DNA from: Bacteriovoracaceae bacterium UBA6153
Lineage (GTDB): Bacteria; Bdellovibrionota; Bacteriovoracia; Bacteriovoracales; Bacteriovoracaceae
Direction of reading: 5' to 3'
Length of the DNA: 64,000 nucleotides
Assembly: GCA_002428265.1 (NCBI GenBank)
Contig: DIUR01000034.1
Location: 35,082-99,081, forward strand
The notes under the pieces were generated by a model that searched no databases, was not told the origin of the DNA, and saw only the letters and a program-made list of their open reading frames with translations. Position numbers and translations under genes: made by a program. The stretch's first letter is position 1, and each line of letters begins with the position of its first letter. Positions 17,086 to 26,674 of the stretch are shown here, one piece after another.

Positions 17086-18272
17086 ATCATTAATCCGTGT
17101 TTGCTCGCCTTAGCAGCTCTCATGGCCAGGATAAAGGCCAGTGTAGATGTCACCAGTCCAGAAATTAAAACAGCATGCCATCCGAAATTTTGCTGAAGCT
17201 TAACTGAAATAAAAGAGCCCACTGCAAAAAAGGTAAACATTCCCGTCATAAAGATAGCATTGATGCTTGACCTAGCTTTTGCTTCAAGAGAGAAGATGAT
17301 GGTCTGGTGAGACACAAGTGCGATCTGCATTCCTAAGTCAAATACAACTGCTCCAAGAGCTAGCACAACTAAAGATGTCTGAATCGCCAGCATCGCTCCA
17401 AAAGAGACGAATACTAAAATAGCACCTAAGATAATTCCCTTGTAAGGACTTTGATTGTCTGCCATTTTTCCAGCATAAGGTGCCACTAAAACGCCGGCCG
17501 CTCCAGCTATTCCAAAAAGACCGATATGGGTGGGGCTAAGATTAAAGGCAGGGCCTCCAAGATAAAAAGATAAATTTGTCCAAAAGGCGCTAAAAGCAAA
17601 ACCTAAAAGTCCTTGAGTAAAGAGTGAAGATCTCAGTTTTTTCTTTGTACTAAAATGATGAATGAGGGACTTCAGCAAAGTGCCGTATGAGGATTTACCA
17701 CTGGCCTCAACACTTGGAACTTTTCTAACAATGACGAGAGTAAAGATTGTCGATAAAATAGCGAAGATAATAAAAACTGATCGCCATCCGCCAAATCCGG
17801 CAATTAATCCAGACAATGTCCTAGAGCAAAGAATCCCCATGAAAAGTCCACTCATGACTAGACCTAGAACTTTTCCCCTACTCTTTACTTCTGCCAGGTC
17901 TGCACTAAATGCGACAAAGTCCTGGGCCACAGTGGCCAGAAGTCCAATGAACATACTGGCAAATAAAATCGCTATCCAGTGAGTTGAAACTGCTGCAAGA
18001 ACCAACGAAATAATTAAAAAAATCTGCTTGATAATAATGAGCTTTTTCTTAGAAACAATATCGCCAAGTGGGATTAAAAAAAATAATCCTAATGCATAAC
18101 CAATTTGAGTAAAACTGGCGATTAAACCAATATTTCCAGTCGTCGTGTTTAAATCTCTGCCTAAAGTTTGAAGAAGTGGTTGGTTGAGATAGATACATGA
18201 GACGGCCACACCTGTTGCAATGGCCATGAAAGTAAAGAGAGTGTCACCTGAAAAAGCACGAGAGTTGTCCAT
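17082..18272 (-). CDS. MFS transporter (drug/sugar efflux type)
   Basis: A 396-residue protein with about 12 hydrophobic helices. The loop between helices 2 and 3 (FFLIPLGDIVSKKKLIIIKQ) is a variant of the MFS motif G-x3-D-x2-G-x-K/R, and the second half repeats it as PYAGKMADNQSP. The overall pattern (AVSCIYLNQPLLQTLG at the N-terminus) is that of the YgaY/YdeR-like DHA efflux group. Substrate unknown. It lies between rnk and the K+ channel on one strand. A 9-base inverted repeat just upstream includes its ribosome-binding site. Confidence 0.88.
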   Translation of the reverse strand: MDNSRAFSGDTLFTFMAIATGVAVSCIYLNQPLLQTLGRDLNTTTGNIGLIASFTQIGYALGLFFLIPLGDIVSKKKLIIIKQIFLIISLVLAAVSTHWIAILFASMFIGLLATVAQDFVAFSADLAEVKSRGKVLGLVMSGLFMGILCSRTLSGLIAGFGGWRSVFIIFAILSTIFTLVIVRKVPSVEASGKSSYGTLLKSLIHHFSTKKKLRSSLFTQGLLGFAFSAFWTNLSFYLGGPAFNLSPTHIGLFGIAGAAGVLVAPYAGKMADNQSPYKGIILGAILVFVSFGAMLAIQTSLVVLALGAVVFDLGMQIALVSHQTIIFSLEAKARSSINAIFMTGMFTFFAVGSFISVKLQQNFGWHAVLISGLVTSTLAFILAMRAAKASKHGLMI

Positions 18273-18276
18273 AAAA

Positions 18277-18326
18277 GGCCCTGAGGTTAATTATCGTGAT
18301 TTTACAAAATAATAGATCTCAGGGCC
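18277..18326 (-). promoter_or_regulatory. Stem-loop that could mask the MFS ribosome-binding site
   Basis: GGCCCTGAG at 18277-18285 and CTCAGGGCC at 18318-18326 are perfect 9-base complements separated by 32 bases. In the minus-strand transcript the arm next to the MFS start reads CTCAGGGCC-TTTT-ATG, so the Shine-Dalgarno-like CAGGG would be paired. The other arm lies just after the rnk stop, next to an A/T tract, so it could also act as a terminator or processing site between the genes. Confidence 0.45.
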
Positions 18327-18336
18327 ATTTTTTAAT

Positions 18337-18705
18337 CTAGTAAACTTCCAGAATCTTTAATCTTTTGACTTTACCGTCAGGGAACATCCAATTGATTTCC
18401 TGATCGACTTGTAGCCCTATCAGTGCTGAGCCCAATGGGGCCAAAACAGATACTTTCCCCGCAGTAAAATCTGCATCTTCAGGATAAACAATAGTAATCA
18501 CCATTGTTTTGTCTTCATTTATAACTTTGAACTTAAATTTTGAGTTCATTTGCACTAGTCCTTTAGGGATAGCGTTATCATCAATAATTTTTGCTCTATC
18601 AAGTTCGACTTCTAAATTTTCAAATTCTGAAGAGTTTTGAAAACTAAGAATATGTCTAAGTCTTAAGTAATCACGCTCTGTCATTAAAATTACATCTTCG
18701 TTCAT
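18337..18705 (-). CDS. rnk: Rnk-like / GreA-GreB C-terminal domain transcription factor
   Basis: A 122-residue protein with a short N-terminal helical part (MTERDYLRLRHIL) and the GreA/GreB C-terminal FKBP-like domain: NSKFKFKV, TIVYPEDADFTAGKVSVLAPLGSALIGLQVDQEINWMFPDGK. This is the layout of Rnk, the RNA polymerase-interacting regulator of nucleoside diphosphate kinase, which lacks the long Gre coiled coil. I take ATG 18705, which has AAGGAG upstream, rather than the longer frame. The gene starts 10 bases after the GltB-like gene and is probably co-transcribed with it. Confidence 0.85.
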   Translation of the reverse strand: MNEDVILMTERDYLRLRHILSFQNSSEFENLEVELDRAKIIDDNAIPKGLVQMNSKFKFKVINEDKTMVITIVYPEDADFTAGKVSVLAPLGSALIGLQVDQEINWMFPDGKVKRLKILEVY

Positions 18706-18715
18706 AAACACTCCT

Positions 18716-20212
18716 TTAATTTGTAGCAGTGATTTCTGCATATGATTTAATACTAGAATCATGAACTCTTTTAAATAAATGAGCTCTATTCAATTCTTTA
18801 TGAGATTTAAGTCCCATCGCTCCTAAAATTTCTGAAACAACTTTTACTGTTTCGTTATGATAATTTTTAACTCTTAAACTTTTAGTTGGAACATGCACAC
18901 CTGCACTCAATGATGGGTCTTGAGTGGCAATTCCTGTCGGGCATGAGTTCGTGTTACATCTCAATGCCTGAATGCATCCTAGTGCCATCAGCATTGACCT
19001 AGCAGAGTAAACGACATCGGCGCCAAGACTAATTAAACGAATCACATCAAAGGCGCTGGCGATCTTTCCACTAGCGATAATGGTGATTTGTTTTCTTAAT
19101 CCAACAGCAGAGAGTTTATCGGCAACATAGATAAGTGCATCTTTTCCTGGGGTTCCTATATTATTAGAAAACTCTAGAGGAGCGGCCCCGGTTCCACCTT
19201 CAGCGCAGTCGACAGCAATGAAGTCAGGGTAAAGCTGAAGCTTCACCATACTTTTTAAAAGATCATCAAACTCTTCTGCATGTCCTAAGCACAATTTTAT
19301 TCCAACTGGTTTTCCCCCGCATAAACATCTAAGTCTATGGAGGAAAATCATCATCGAGTCAGCATCATGAAAAGCGCTGTGCCCCGGAGGAGAATTGACA
19401 TCTTTATTAAGCGGCACATTTCTAATCAGAGAGACTTCTTTGGTAACTTTTGAAGCTGGTAGCATTCCGCCGTGACCAGGCTTTGCACCTTGAGAGAGCT
19501 TTAGCTCAATCATTTTAACTTCAGGGCGAAGTGCATTGAGCTTAAAATAATCAGCATCGAAATTTCCATCAGCATCACGGCAACCAAAATAACCAGTCCC
19601 TATCTGCCAGATGAGATCTCCACCGTTTTTTAAATGATGAGGAGAGATTCCCCCTTCTCCAGTATTGTGAGCAAAGCCTCCAAGCTTCGCACCACTATTG
19701 AGAGAGAGAATCGCATTTTTAGAAAGCGCTCCATAACTCATGGCCGAGATATTTAATATCGATGCTGAATAAGGTTGAAAGCAAAGATTGCTTCCAATTT
19801 TTATGCGAAGATCTTCAGGTTTAATCACCGTCGGATACATTGAGTGCTTAACAAACTCGTAACCTTCTTCATAAAAATTTTGTTGAGTTCCAAATGGAAT
19901 TGTATCAACCTGTTTTTTTGCACGCTGATAAACGATAGACCTTTGCTCACGGCTAAAAGGTTTTCCATCTGTATTTGATTCAACAAAATATTGATTAATT
20001 TCAGGCCTGATCTCTTCAAAGAGATATCGCAAATTTCCAACGATAGGATAATTTTTTCTTATCGCATGGGAATTTTGCAAAACATCTCTCAACCCAATTG
20101 CTGATAGAGGCAATGCGAGAACCAAAAATATAAGGCCTAGTGGCATATAAACTGCGAAGCCTATAGACACTGCACATACCAATATTAGGTATGCGTAGAA
20201 GATTTTTTTCAT
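18716..20212 (-). CDS. FMN-binding glutamate synthase-like protein (GltB domain 2), membrane-anchored
   Basis: A 498-residue protein starting with two hydrophobic helices and then a complete GltB FMN-binding barrel: ISAMSYGALSKNAILSLN, HNTGEGGISPHH, QLSQGAKPGHGG-like, GTGAAPLEF and IIASGKIASAFDVIRLISLGADVV. The cluster CIQALRCNTNSC gives the C-x5-C-x4-C spacing of the glutamate-synthase [3Fe-4S] site. It lacks the amidotransferase and GXGXG domains, so it is a stand-alone synthase-like oxidoreductase whose electron donor and product are unknown. ATG 20212 is preferred because CAGGA then has a 7-base spacer. Confidence 0.88.
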   Translation of the reverse strand: MKKIFYAYLILVCAVSIGFAVYMPLGLIFLVLALPLSAIGLRDVLQNSHAIRKNYPIVGNLRYLFEEIRPEINQYFVESNTDGKPFSREQRSIVYQRAKKQVDTIPFGTQQNFYEEGYEFVKHSMYPTVIKPEDLRIKIGSNLCFQPYSASILNISAMSYGALSKNAILSLNSGAKLGGFAHNTGEGGISPHHLKNGGDLIWQIGTGYFGCRDADGNFDADYFKLNALRPEVKMIELKLSQGAKPGHGGMLPASKVTKEVSLIRNVPLNKDVNSPPGHSAFHDADSMMIFLHRLRCLCGGKPVGIKLCLGHAEEFDDLLKSMVKLQLYPDFIAVDCAEGGTGAAPLEFSNNIGTPGKDALIYVADKLSAVGLRKQITIIASGKIASAFDVIRLISLGADVVYSARSMLMALGCIQALRCNTNSCPTGIATQDPSLSAGVHVPTKSLRVKNYHNETVKVVSEILGAMGLKSHKELNRAHLFKRVHDSSIKSYAEITATN

Positions 20213-20498
20213 AATCATTCCTGAAAATAAATTTAAGATATTAAAATAGAGATAAGTGCGCGTGACTGGTCTATAACCCAGCCCTAACTAGACTGTGATA
20301 GATTTTCTTGAAGAGATTTGGAATAAAACTGTATGGTTAAAGCTCATGATCGGATCTTATCATAAAAAAAGAATGTTTCAATTCTAAACTGCATGTGACC
20401 GATAACACAGCTCTGGTACTTTAAATAAATTCATTTAGGACTTAGGTTCTCACTATTTTAAGGTTATGATTTTATGAGAATTTTATCAAGGAAACGCC

Positions 20499-21344
20499 AT
20501 GAAATATTTAATGCTCCTCTCTTTCATTACTCTTTGTTCATGCTCACATCAAAAAGGCCTTGAAGAAGTAGCGGTTGTTAAAAAAGAAGATATTATTCCC
20601 GTCAATTATCCTACCCCAAAGACCATTGAAGAAGCTATTAACTCCCCCTTTAGAACTCCTTCGTTTAAAGAACGAGACATTTATAGACACCCATTTGATA
20701 CATTAACTTTTTTCGGGGTGAAGTCTTCGATGAAAGTTTTAGAAATTACTCCGGGAACTGGATGGTACACAGAAATCCTCGCTCCCTTTTTAAGTGAAAA
20801 AGGACAGTACGTGATGGCAGGGAATGCAGCGAACTCCCCAGCTCCAAGATCCTCACATATTGCAGAGTGGTCGATTAGGCATCCAGAAGTTGCAGGCAAG
20901 ATGTTGTCATCTACTTTCAACCCAAAAGATGATCCCGCTGCCCTAGGCGCACCATCATCAATGGATATGGTACTTACTTTTAGAAATGTTCACAACTGGA
21001 TGGCCGGAGGAACACAAGACGCTGCCTTTAAAGCTTTTTTCTCAGTCCTTAAAAAAGGAGGGATCCTAGGCGTTGTTGAACACCGTGCCCCCGAGTCGTG
21101 GAGTGATGATCCTAAAGCGCAAAAAGGTTATGTAAAAGAAAGTGAGGTTATTAATATGGCCAAAAAAGCAGGATTTAAATATTTGGGAAAATCAGCTGTG
21201 AACTCTAATCCATTAGACACGAAAGATTATTCTAACGGCGTCTGGACTCTACCGCCAACGTACACTTTAAAAGATAAAGACCGTGAAAAATACCAAGCAA
21301 TTGGAGAGAGTGATAGAATGACTTTAAAATTTTCTAAACCTTAA
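20499..21344 (+). CDS. Methyltransferase-like lipoprotein (COG4798-type)
   Basis: A 281-residue protein with an export signal and lipobox-like LCSC near residue 14. The Rossmann methyltransferase motif I is KVLEITPGTGWYTEILAPFL, and later motifs include VLTFRNVHNW and FSVLKKGGILGVVEHRA. This pattern matches the predicted methyltransferases of COG4798, many of which carry signal peptides although S-adenosylmethionine is cytoplasmic, so the true reaction is unclear. It starts with AAGGAAACGCC before the ATG. No partner gene adjoins it. Confidence 0.82.
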   Translation: MKYLMLLSFITLCSCSHQKGLEEVAVVKKEDIIPVNYPTPKTIEEAINSPFRTPSFKERDIYRHPFDTLTFFGVKSSMKVLEITPGTGWYTEILAPFLSEKGQYVMAGNAANSPAPRSSHIAEWSIRHPEVAGKMLSSTFNPKDDPAALGAPSSMDMVLTFRNVHNWMAGGTQDAAFKAFFSVLKKGGILGVVEHRAPESWSDDPKAQKGYVKESEVINMAKKAGFKYLGKSAVNSNPLDTKDYSNGVWTLPPTYTLKDKDREKYQAIGESDRMTLKFSKP

Positions 21345-21486
21345 GTTTTTTCTATTTAGAGGGACTGTTTTTCGCAGCGCCATACTTAACTAATGTTAAG
21401 AATTTATTAGATCTATTAAAGACCTTTTTATCTTCTTGCTTAAGTCATTCTCCCCCCATATAAAACCCCTCTCAAGGGGAATCAAA

Positions 21487-22389
21487 ATGCGTTGTTTATT
21501 AGCTCTTTCATTTGTTCTAACTCTCGCCTCATGTGCTCCGAAATCTTCAGGTTCAAAAATCCATCTACTCGATGGAACTATTATCAATGGCTCTCTTGTA
21601 AAAGCCAATGATCCTCTCGCTGCCAGTACTGTAGGAATTTTTAATACAGATCTCAACTACATCTGCACTGGAACTCTTATTGCTCCTAATATCGTCATGA
21701 CAGCTGCTCACTGTGTTCCTGAAAAGGCCGCACATACAAAAATCATTTTCTCCCTTGATGTCGACAATACAATGAACTCTCGCGAGCCGGATGTTTTAGC
21801 TGAATATGTTCTTCCAGTGACAGACTTTAAAGTCTCACCTGTCTGGGACCCGAAAAATGAAACACTAGAGATCAACACTGGAGATATCGCTTTATTAAAA
21901 TTCAAAGGTGCCATTCCGTCAGGATATAAACCGGCAACATTTTTAAAAGATCCTTCTGTTATTAAAATCGGAACAGTGGTGACATTAGCTGGTTTTGGTG
22001 TTGATAATGTGGATATCTCAAAAAAGATTGATCCAAAAAAATACCCTAATATGGAAGAGGCCCTGGAATACGGTGAAGTTGTTTGTGATGAAGAAAATAA
22101 TGGAAAGTATAAAAACTGCTATAAAGTCGAAATGACTGGAGACGGTGTTCTTCGCACAACTGAAGCTCCTATTAACTTTGTTCACGAAACAGAAGTAAGT
22201 CTCAATGAACGCAAGTCAGGCACATGTAGTGGAGACTCTGGCGGCCCGGCATTTATTAAAACAGCTGAAGGCCTTTTCGTCTTTGGAGTTACAAGCAGAG
22301 GAAGTCTACTTTGCAGCGAAGTGGGTATGTATACAAACGCTCTTGCCTACAAAAAATGGATTGAAGAGACTATAAAGTCTCTTCAATAA
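21487..22389 (+). CDS. Trypsin-fold serine protease, lipoprotein
   Basis: A 300-residue S1 protease with a lipoprotein signal (LALSFVLTLASC). The triad is His75 (TAAHC), Asp133 (TGDIALLKF) and Ser251 (SGDSGGP). The residue six before the serine, equivalent to trypsin 189, is Gly245, so cleavage after Lys/Arg is not expected; small or hydrophobic P1 residues are more likely. An insertion with Cys200 and Cys211 lies before the active serine. AAGGGGA sits before ATG 21487, which fixes the start; the open frame goes back to 21436. It probably acts tethered to a membrane facing the outside. Confidence 0.93.
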   Translation: MRCLLALSFVLTLASCAPKSSGSKIHLLDGTIINGSLVKANDPLAASTVGIFNTDLNYICTGTLIAPNIVMTAAHCVPEKAAHTKIIFSLDVDNTMNSREPDVLAEYVLPVTDFKVSPVWDPKNETLEINTGDIALLKFKGAIPSGYKPATFLKDPSVIKIGTVVTLAGFGVDNVDISKKIDPKKYPNMEEALEYGEVVCDEENNGKYKNCYKVEMTGDGVLRTTEAPINFVHETEVSLNERKSGTCSGDSGGPAFIKTAEGLFVFGVTSRGSLLCSEVGMYTNALAYKKWIEETIKSLQ

Positions 22390-22396
22390 AAATTTA

Positions 22397-24961
22397 TTAT
22401 TTCAACTTCTCATAATTTCTAAAGTAGGCCTTAGTCAGTTTAGTGAAAATAGAATCGTTTTCATCAGGCTCGGTTAAGGCCCTATCTCTTTCTTGCTGGG
22501 CCCTAATGGCATCGTTTATACGTTGTTGATCATCGTTTCTTGCCAAGGCCCTCTGATCTACAGCAGACGCCTTATCCGATGACGAATCAGATGATCCACC
22601 TCTAAAAGATCCTGCTGAAGAGCCTCTAAAGCCACCTGCGCCACTATATCCTGATCCTGATGATGAAGCATATCCTCCCGAAGAAGAAGCTGCTGTTGAG
22701 CTCCCCGCTTTATTTGCTGAACTTCCATCTCCTGAAGAGCTTGAATTAGTAGACGCGCCCGAAGAGGCCCCTGATGCAAACAATGACCCGGCGGCCATTG
22801 CAGATTTTGGACTCACTTTGGCGGCCATCTTTTTTGAAAAAGAGTCGAAGCTTTTTTGGTCACTAGCAAGCTGATCTTTACTCTTACCTTTATTAAGAGC
22901 AGCTATCTTCTGATTTGATTTTTGAATTTTATCATTCGCATTTTTAGAATACTTTACAGCTGAGGCCGCTCCATTTAGATTATTTCCGGAGATCGCCCCT
23001 CCTTTTAAATAAGAGATAAGCCCATTTGATGCAACTGATAGAGCGCCAGCAGAGTTCGCACCTGCTCCCTGTGAAAGGGCAAGTTTATTAAGTGATGGTA
23101 TAGCAGACTCCGCACCAGCATTTTGAAGATTTCTTGCGTTTGAATCTAGCGTATCAGTACCTAAAGTCTGAGTATTTCCATTATTTTTAGCGACAACTGT
23201 TGAACTATTAATCCTAGTTCCTTTTCCTAATCCTTTCATGAGTTTTTCATAATTTTCTATAAGAGCTTGTCTTCTCAATAATAGAGTTGCCAGTTTACTT
23301 GAATCAGATGCAATAAGCGGCTTAATCAACTCTGCAATGTATTTGAAGTAATGTTGACGGTGATGAGTCTGTCCTATAACGAGATCAGAATTATTCCACT
23401 TATCGCTTAAGTAAACTCCCATCTCGTCACCAAGAGAGTCTTTAATACCAACAGCGTCTAAAAACTTTTTCGCACTTTCTGTGACTCGGGCATATTCTGG
23501 AATAACTATTTTTGGAGCTTGGACTGGCAACAGCGGTGTTCTACAAATGTCATCATTACACGTCCACTCAGTCTCATTGTTGATCTTCATAACATGTTCG
23601 GCGTATGCGATAGCGGCCTTCTCGTCGATACCGTGATTAGTTGGTCTGTTCGCAATAAAGTTTTGTGAATATGGAGAAGTTGTTACATAAATGGCCCAAA
23701 ATTTATTAAGGGCGATATTCTCCAACTCCTTAGCTGATTTTCCTTTATTAGCAGGATCTTCTGTTACTGCTTTCAGTTGCGTATTATAAAATGCCTTACT
23801 ATCAAGATAAGTAGGTGTACCCGACGGATTGATCTCACCGACCATTATGCGTGCAGACTCTTTAAAAAAATCATCGGAACGCCCAAGGTGATCAAAAGTA
23901 GATTGCACATAATCTTTACCGTCTTTCGCGTCCGATGGACACATAACACCATAGTCAGTAATTAATTTTTTTACAGGTATCGTGCATTCCTCAAGAGGAG
24001 TCAGCCAATCGTATGATGAATCAGGTGAAGTTGGAAAAAAGATATTAATCTCCTGATCCATAATATTAATAATTCTTATTAATCTCTCATTCATCTCTTT
24101 TGATGGAACAGGTGCCATTGTATAAAGTGCTTTCAAGTCTTCAACAGGCACTCTTTCAAAGAGTGGAAGGTTGGTTGTAATCATCATACAAGAAGCCGTT
24201 TTTAATTCACATGAGCCTGGCACTGGATCGGGAACGTCTTCACAAGAAGAAGAGTCTTCATTGCAGACTCTTTTTGTTCTCGCACAATCTTTAGTCGATT
24301 TAGTACAGGCATTATTTGAAATGCTTCGGCTGGTGTCGATGCCTGACAAACACTGTCCGTAAGCGGCCATTAATTTCTTATCTTCAGCAATGGTGTCTTC
24401 TTGGGCTTTTAAAACAGCTGCAAGCAGCTCTTCTCTTGAGCCAATTCTCGAGATAGATTCAGATGATTTTTCACCCTGACTCAAGCTTGAACCCGACATA
24501 CTATCGATAATAATATTTAGTACCTCAATTTGCATTTGAAGGGCACCGGTCTGAACATCGTATTCATTTGTATTGTTTAATTCAGTGATTTTTGCTTTGA
24601 TTTCTTGCTGCTTTTTAAGAGAAATTGTATTTCTTGTTTTCTCTGCTGCAACGTACTTTTCTACGGCAGTCCACCAGTTCTTATAAGTGACGGGTGGAAC
24701 TCCACCGACTGGTTTACATAGCTTGCTACTAATTTCAGAATCGGCCCAGATAAATGCAGTAAGGTCTAAATTTTTTTGATTATAGTCCGCCTCACTTAAT
24801 GGATCATCGGCCGGAGCTTCTGCAGAGAGACCATTATATTCAGCAAATACATCAGTGGCCTTTGAAAAACTATTGGCCAGTTGAACATCGTCTGCGGCCT
24901 TGGCGTATTGCCCGGGCCATGTCTGCATGATGATTGAGAGAACTATTATTGCTATTTTCAT
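22397..24961 (-). CDS. Large exported protein of unknown function with Ser/Gly-rich C-terminal region
   Basis: An 854-residue protein with a signal peptide (IAIIVLSIIMQTWPGQYAKA). A coiled-coil-like segment (TISLKKQQEIKAKITELN) precedes a Cys-dense patch at about residues 210-260 (NACTKSTKDCARTKRVC and onwards). The middle is a mixed soluble region with no recognised motif. The last 200 residues are low complexity, first Ala/Asn/Ser and then Gly/Ser/Arg repeats (GGFRGSSAGSFRGG). The short tail is charged. I start at ATG 24961, preceded by AAGGA. It may be a surface or matrix protein with a flexible tail. No family is recognised. Confidence 0.65.
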   Translation of the reverse strand: MKIAIIVLSIIMQTWPGQYAKAADDVQLANSFSKATDVFAEYNGLSAEAPADDPLSEADYNQKNLDLTAFIWADSEISSKLCKPVGGVPPVTYKNWWTAVEKYVAAEKTRNTISLKKQQEIKAKITELNNTNEYDVQTGALQMQIEVLNIIIDSMSGSSLSQGEKSSESISRIGSREELLAAVLKAQEDTIAEDKKLMAAYGQCLSGIDTSRSISNNACTKSTKDCARTKRVCNEDSSSCEDVPDPVPGSCELKTASCMMITTNLPLFERVPVEDLKALYTMAPVPSKEMNERLIRIINIMDQEINIFFPTSPDSSYDWLTPLEECTIPVKKLITDYGVMCPSDAKDGKDYVQSTFDHLGRSDDFFKESARIMVGEINPSGTPTYLDSKAFYNTQLKAVTEDPANKGKSAKELENIALNKFWAIYVTTSPYSQNFIANRPTNHGIDEKAAIAYAEHVMKINNETEWTCNDDICRTPLLPVQAPKIVIPEYARVTESAKKFLDAVGIKDSLGDEMGVYLSDKWNNSDLVIGQTHHRQHYFKYIAELIKPLIASDSSKLATLLLRRQALIENYEKLMKGLGKGTRINSSTVVAKNNGNTQTLGTDTLDSNARNLQNAGAESAIPSLNKLALSQGAGANSAGALSVASNGLISYLKGGAISGNNLNGAASAVKYSKNANDKIQKSNQKIAALNKGKSKDQLASDQKSFDSFSKKMAAKVSPKSAMAAGSLFASGASSGASTNSSSSGDGSSANKAGSSTAASSSGGYASSSGSGYSGAGGFRGSSAGSFRGGSSDSSSDKASAVDQRALARNDDQQRINDAIRAQQERDRALTEPDENDSIFTKLTKAYFRNYEKLK

Positions 24962-25135
24962 GGTCGTGATCCTTGCTACTAAATCATTAATTATTAAGAT
25001 TTTAGCATAATCAGTGTTTATCACGACCTTTAAATAACAGTTTATCTACTTACTTACTGAAGATCTGAGTTTACGGCAATATCTGGCCGTGCAGGCGACA
25101 TTTCTCACTGCCCAGATTAATAGGCATGGTCAATA

Positions 25136-26515
25136 TTAGGCTTCACCCACTTTGAATTTGCGGCCTTTTATTTTTCCATCAAGCAGACTACGAATGGCCG
25201 CTGAAAAAACATCTCGTTTAAGGGCCACGTAACTTTGACTTTCAAGAATGGTAATCTGACCAACTTGCTCTCCTGCAAGGCCCGCTACATTAACCAAGGC
25301 CCCAAGTAGATCACCCGCTCTGATTTTGTCTCTTTTACCGCCATTGATATACATCGTTTTCATCGGTGCAGTTAAATCATAACGAGCTGTGGATGAAAGC
25401 TCCGAGAGTTTTAGATACTCGTTTCTATTTCCCTGATAATTTTCAATGTCGTGAATTTTTTCTTTTTCTGATCTGACGAAAAATGAAAATGCCAATCCTT
25501 CTTTTCCAGCTCTGGCCGTTCTTCCAATTCGATGAGTATAAACTTCAGCATCTGTCGGCAAATCAAAATTCACAACAGCTTCAAGATCTTTTATATCCAA
25601 TCCTCTCGCCGCGACATCAGTAGCAACTAGAATAAGGCAACTTTGATTTGAGAATTTTGTCAGCACGACAGTTCGCTCGTTTTGATCCAAGTCTCCATGA
25701 AAAGAAAGTGCTGGCATTCCTTCTCTGGCAAGTGCTTTTGAAACATCTGCACACAATTGTTTGGTTTTACAAAAAATAATAACGGATTGGGGTTTATAGT
25801 GTCCTAGTAACTTGATCAAAGCATCCAGTTTCTCTCTATGCTCGTTAAGTTCAATAAAGACCTGTCGTATAATATTCTTTTCGTGCTTTGAATCCACAGT
25901 TAAATGTTTCGGATTTCTTTGAATAGAGTGACTCAGTTCTAAAATCTCTTGAGGAAAAGTAGCAGAAAATAAAAGAGTCTGAATATTTTTTGGAGCAAAT
26001 TTAAAAATAGCCTCCATTTCAATCTGGAATCCCATATCAAGCATGCGATCAGCTTCATCGAGAACTAAAAAATTAATTGTCTTTAAATCAATCGCACCCT
26101 TATTTAAGAATTTTAAAACTCGGCCAGGGGTTCCCACAATAATGTGAGCTCCATGCTCCAGTGAGGCAAGTTGCTTGTACTCTGATGAGCCACCGCAAAT
26201 GACGAGCACTTTACAGTTTTTAGTAAATCTAGCGAGTCTTCTAATTTCTTCTGCAACCTGAAGAGCGAGTTCATGAGTCGGACACAAAATCAGTGACTGA
26301 AGGGTATTGTTTTCTATTTCTAATTTATTGAGAATACCTAAACCGAATGCGGCCGTTTTTCCACTTCCAGTTTTTGCCTGAGCAATCAGGTCTTGTCCTT
26401 CAAGAATTAAGGGAAGTGCTTGCTCCTGAATAGGAGTCATACTGTCGAAGTTAAGAGTCACAAGATTGTCTAGTATCTCTTGAGATAAAGGCAGTGTTTT
26501 AAAAAGATTTTTCAT
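25136..26515 (-). CDS. dbpA: ATP-dependent RNA helicase DbpA
   Basis: A 459-residue DEAD-box helicase: AKTGSGKTAAFG, PTHELA, GTPGR, DEAD, SAT, ATDVAARGLD and HRIGRTARAG. The C-terminal 75 residues (TMYINGGKRDKIRAGDLLGA, then VGQITILESQSYVALKRDV) form the DbpA RNA-recognition domain that binds hairpin 92 of 23S rRNA. It therefore acts in assembly of the 50S subunit. PTHELA in place of PTRELA is a normal variant in this subfamily. Divergent from tldD, with no obvious operon partner. Confidence 0.95.
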   Translation of the reverse strand: MKNLFKTLPLSQEILDNLVTLNFDSMTPIQEQALPLILEGQDLIAQAKTGSGKTAAFGLGILNKLEIENNTLQSLILCPTHELALQVAEEIRRLARFTKNCKVLVICGGSSEYKQLASLEHGAHIIVGTPGRVLKFLNKGAIDLKTINFLVLDEADRMLDMGFQIEMEAIFKFAPKNIQTLLFSATFPQEILELSHSIQRNPKHLTVDSKHEKNIIRQVFIELNEHREKLDALIKLLGHYKPQSVIIFCKTKQLCADVSKALAREGMPALSFHGDLDQNERTVVLTKFSNQSCLILVATDVAARGLDIKDLEAVVNFDLPTDAEVYTHRIGRTARAGKEGLAFSFFVRSEKEKIHDIENYQGNRNEYLKLSELSSTARYDLTAPMKTMYINGGKRDKIRAGDLLGALVNVAGLAGEQVGQITILESQSYVALKRDVFSAAIRSLLDGKIKGRKFKVGEA

Positions 26516-26674
26516 AACTATGCTTTATCATTGTTCACTCGCTGAAGCAATTTTCTATTATAACACCAAGGTAAGCAGACATTATTTAACCTGACAATTT
26601 CACTCTCGACTTGCATGTGCTTATAGTCATTCACTATAATGAACAATTACCTCAATCCATTCTCGGAGACCAAC

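Noticed and set aside
25073..25090. ACGGC/GCCGT hairpin between the large exported protein gene and dbpA
   Set aside because: Five base pairs with an eight-base loop and no T-run; too weak to call.
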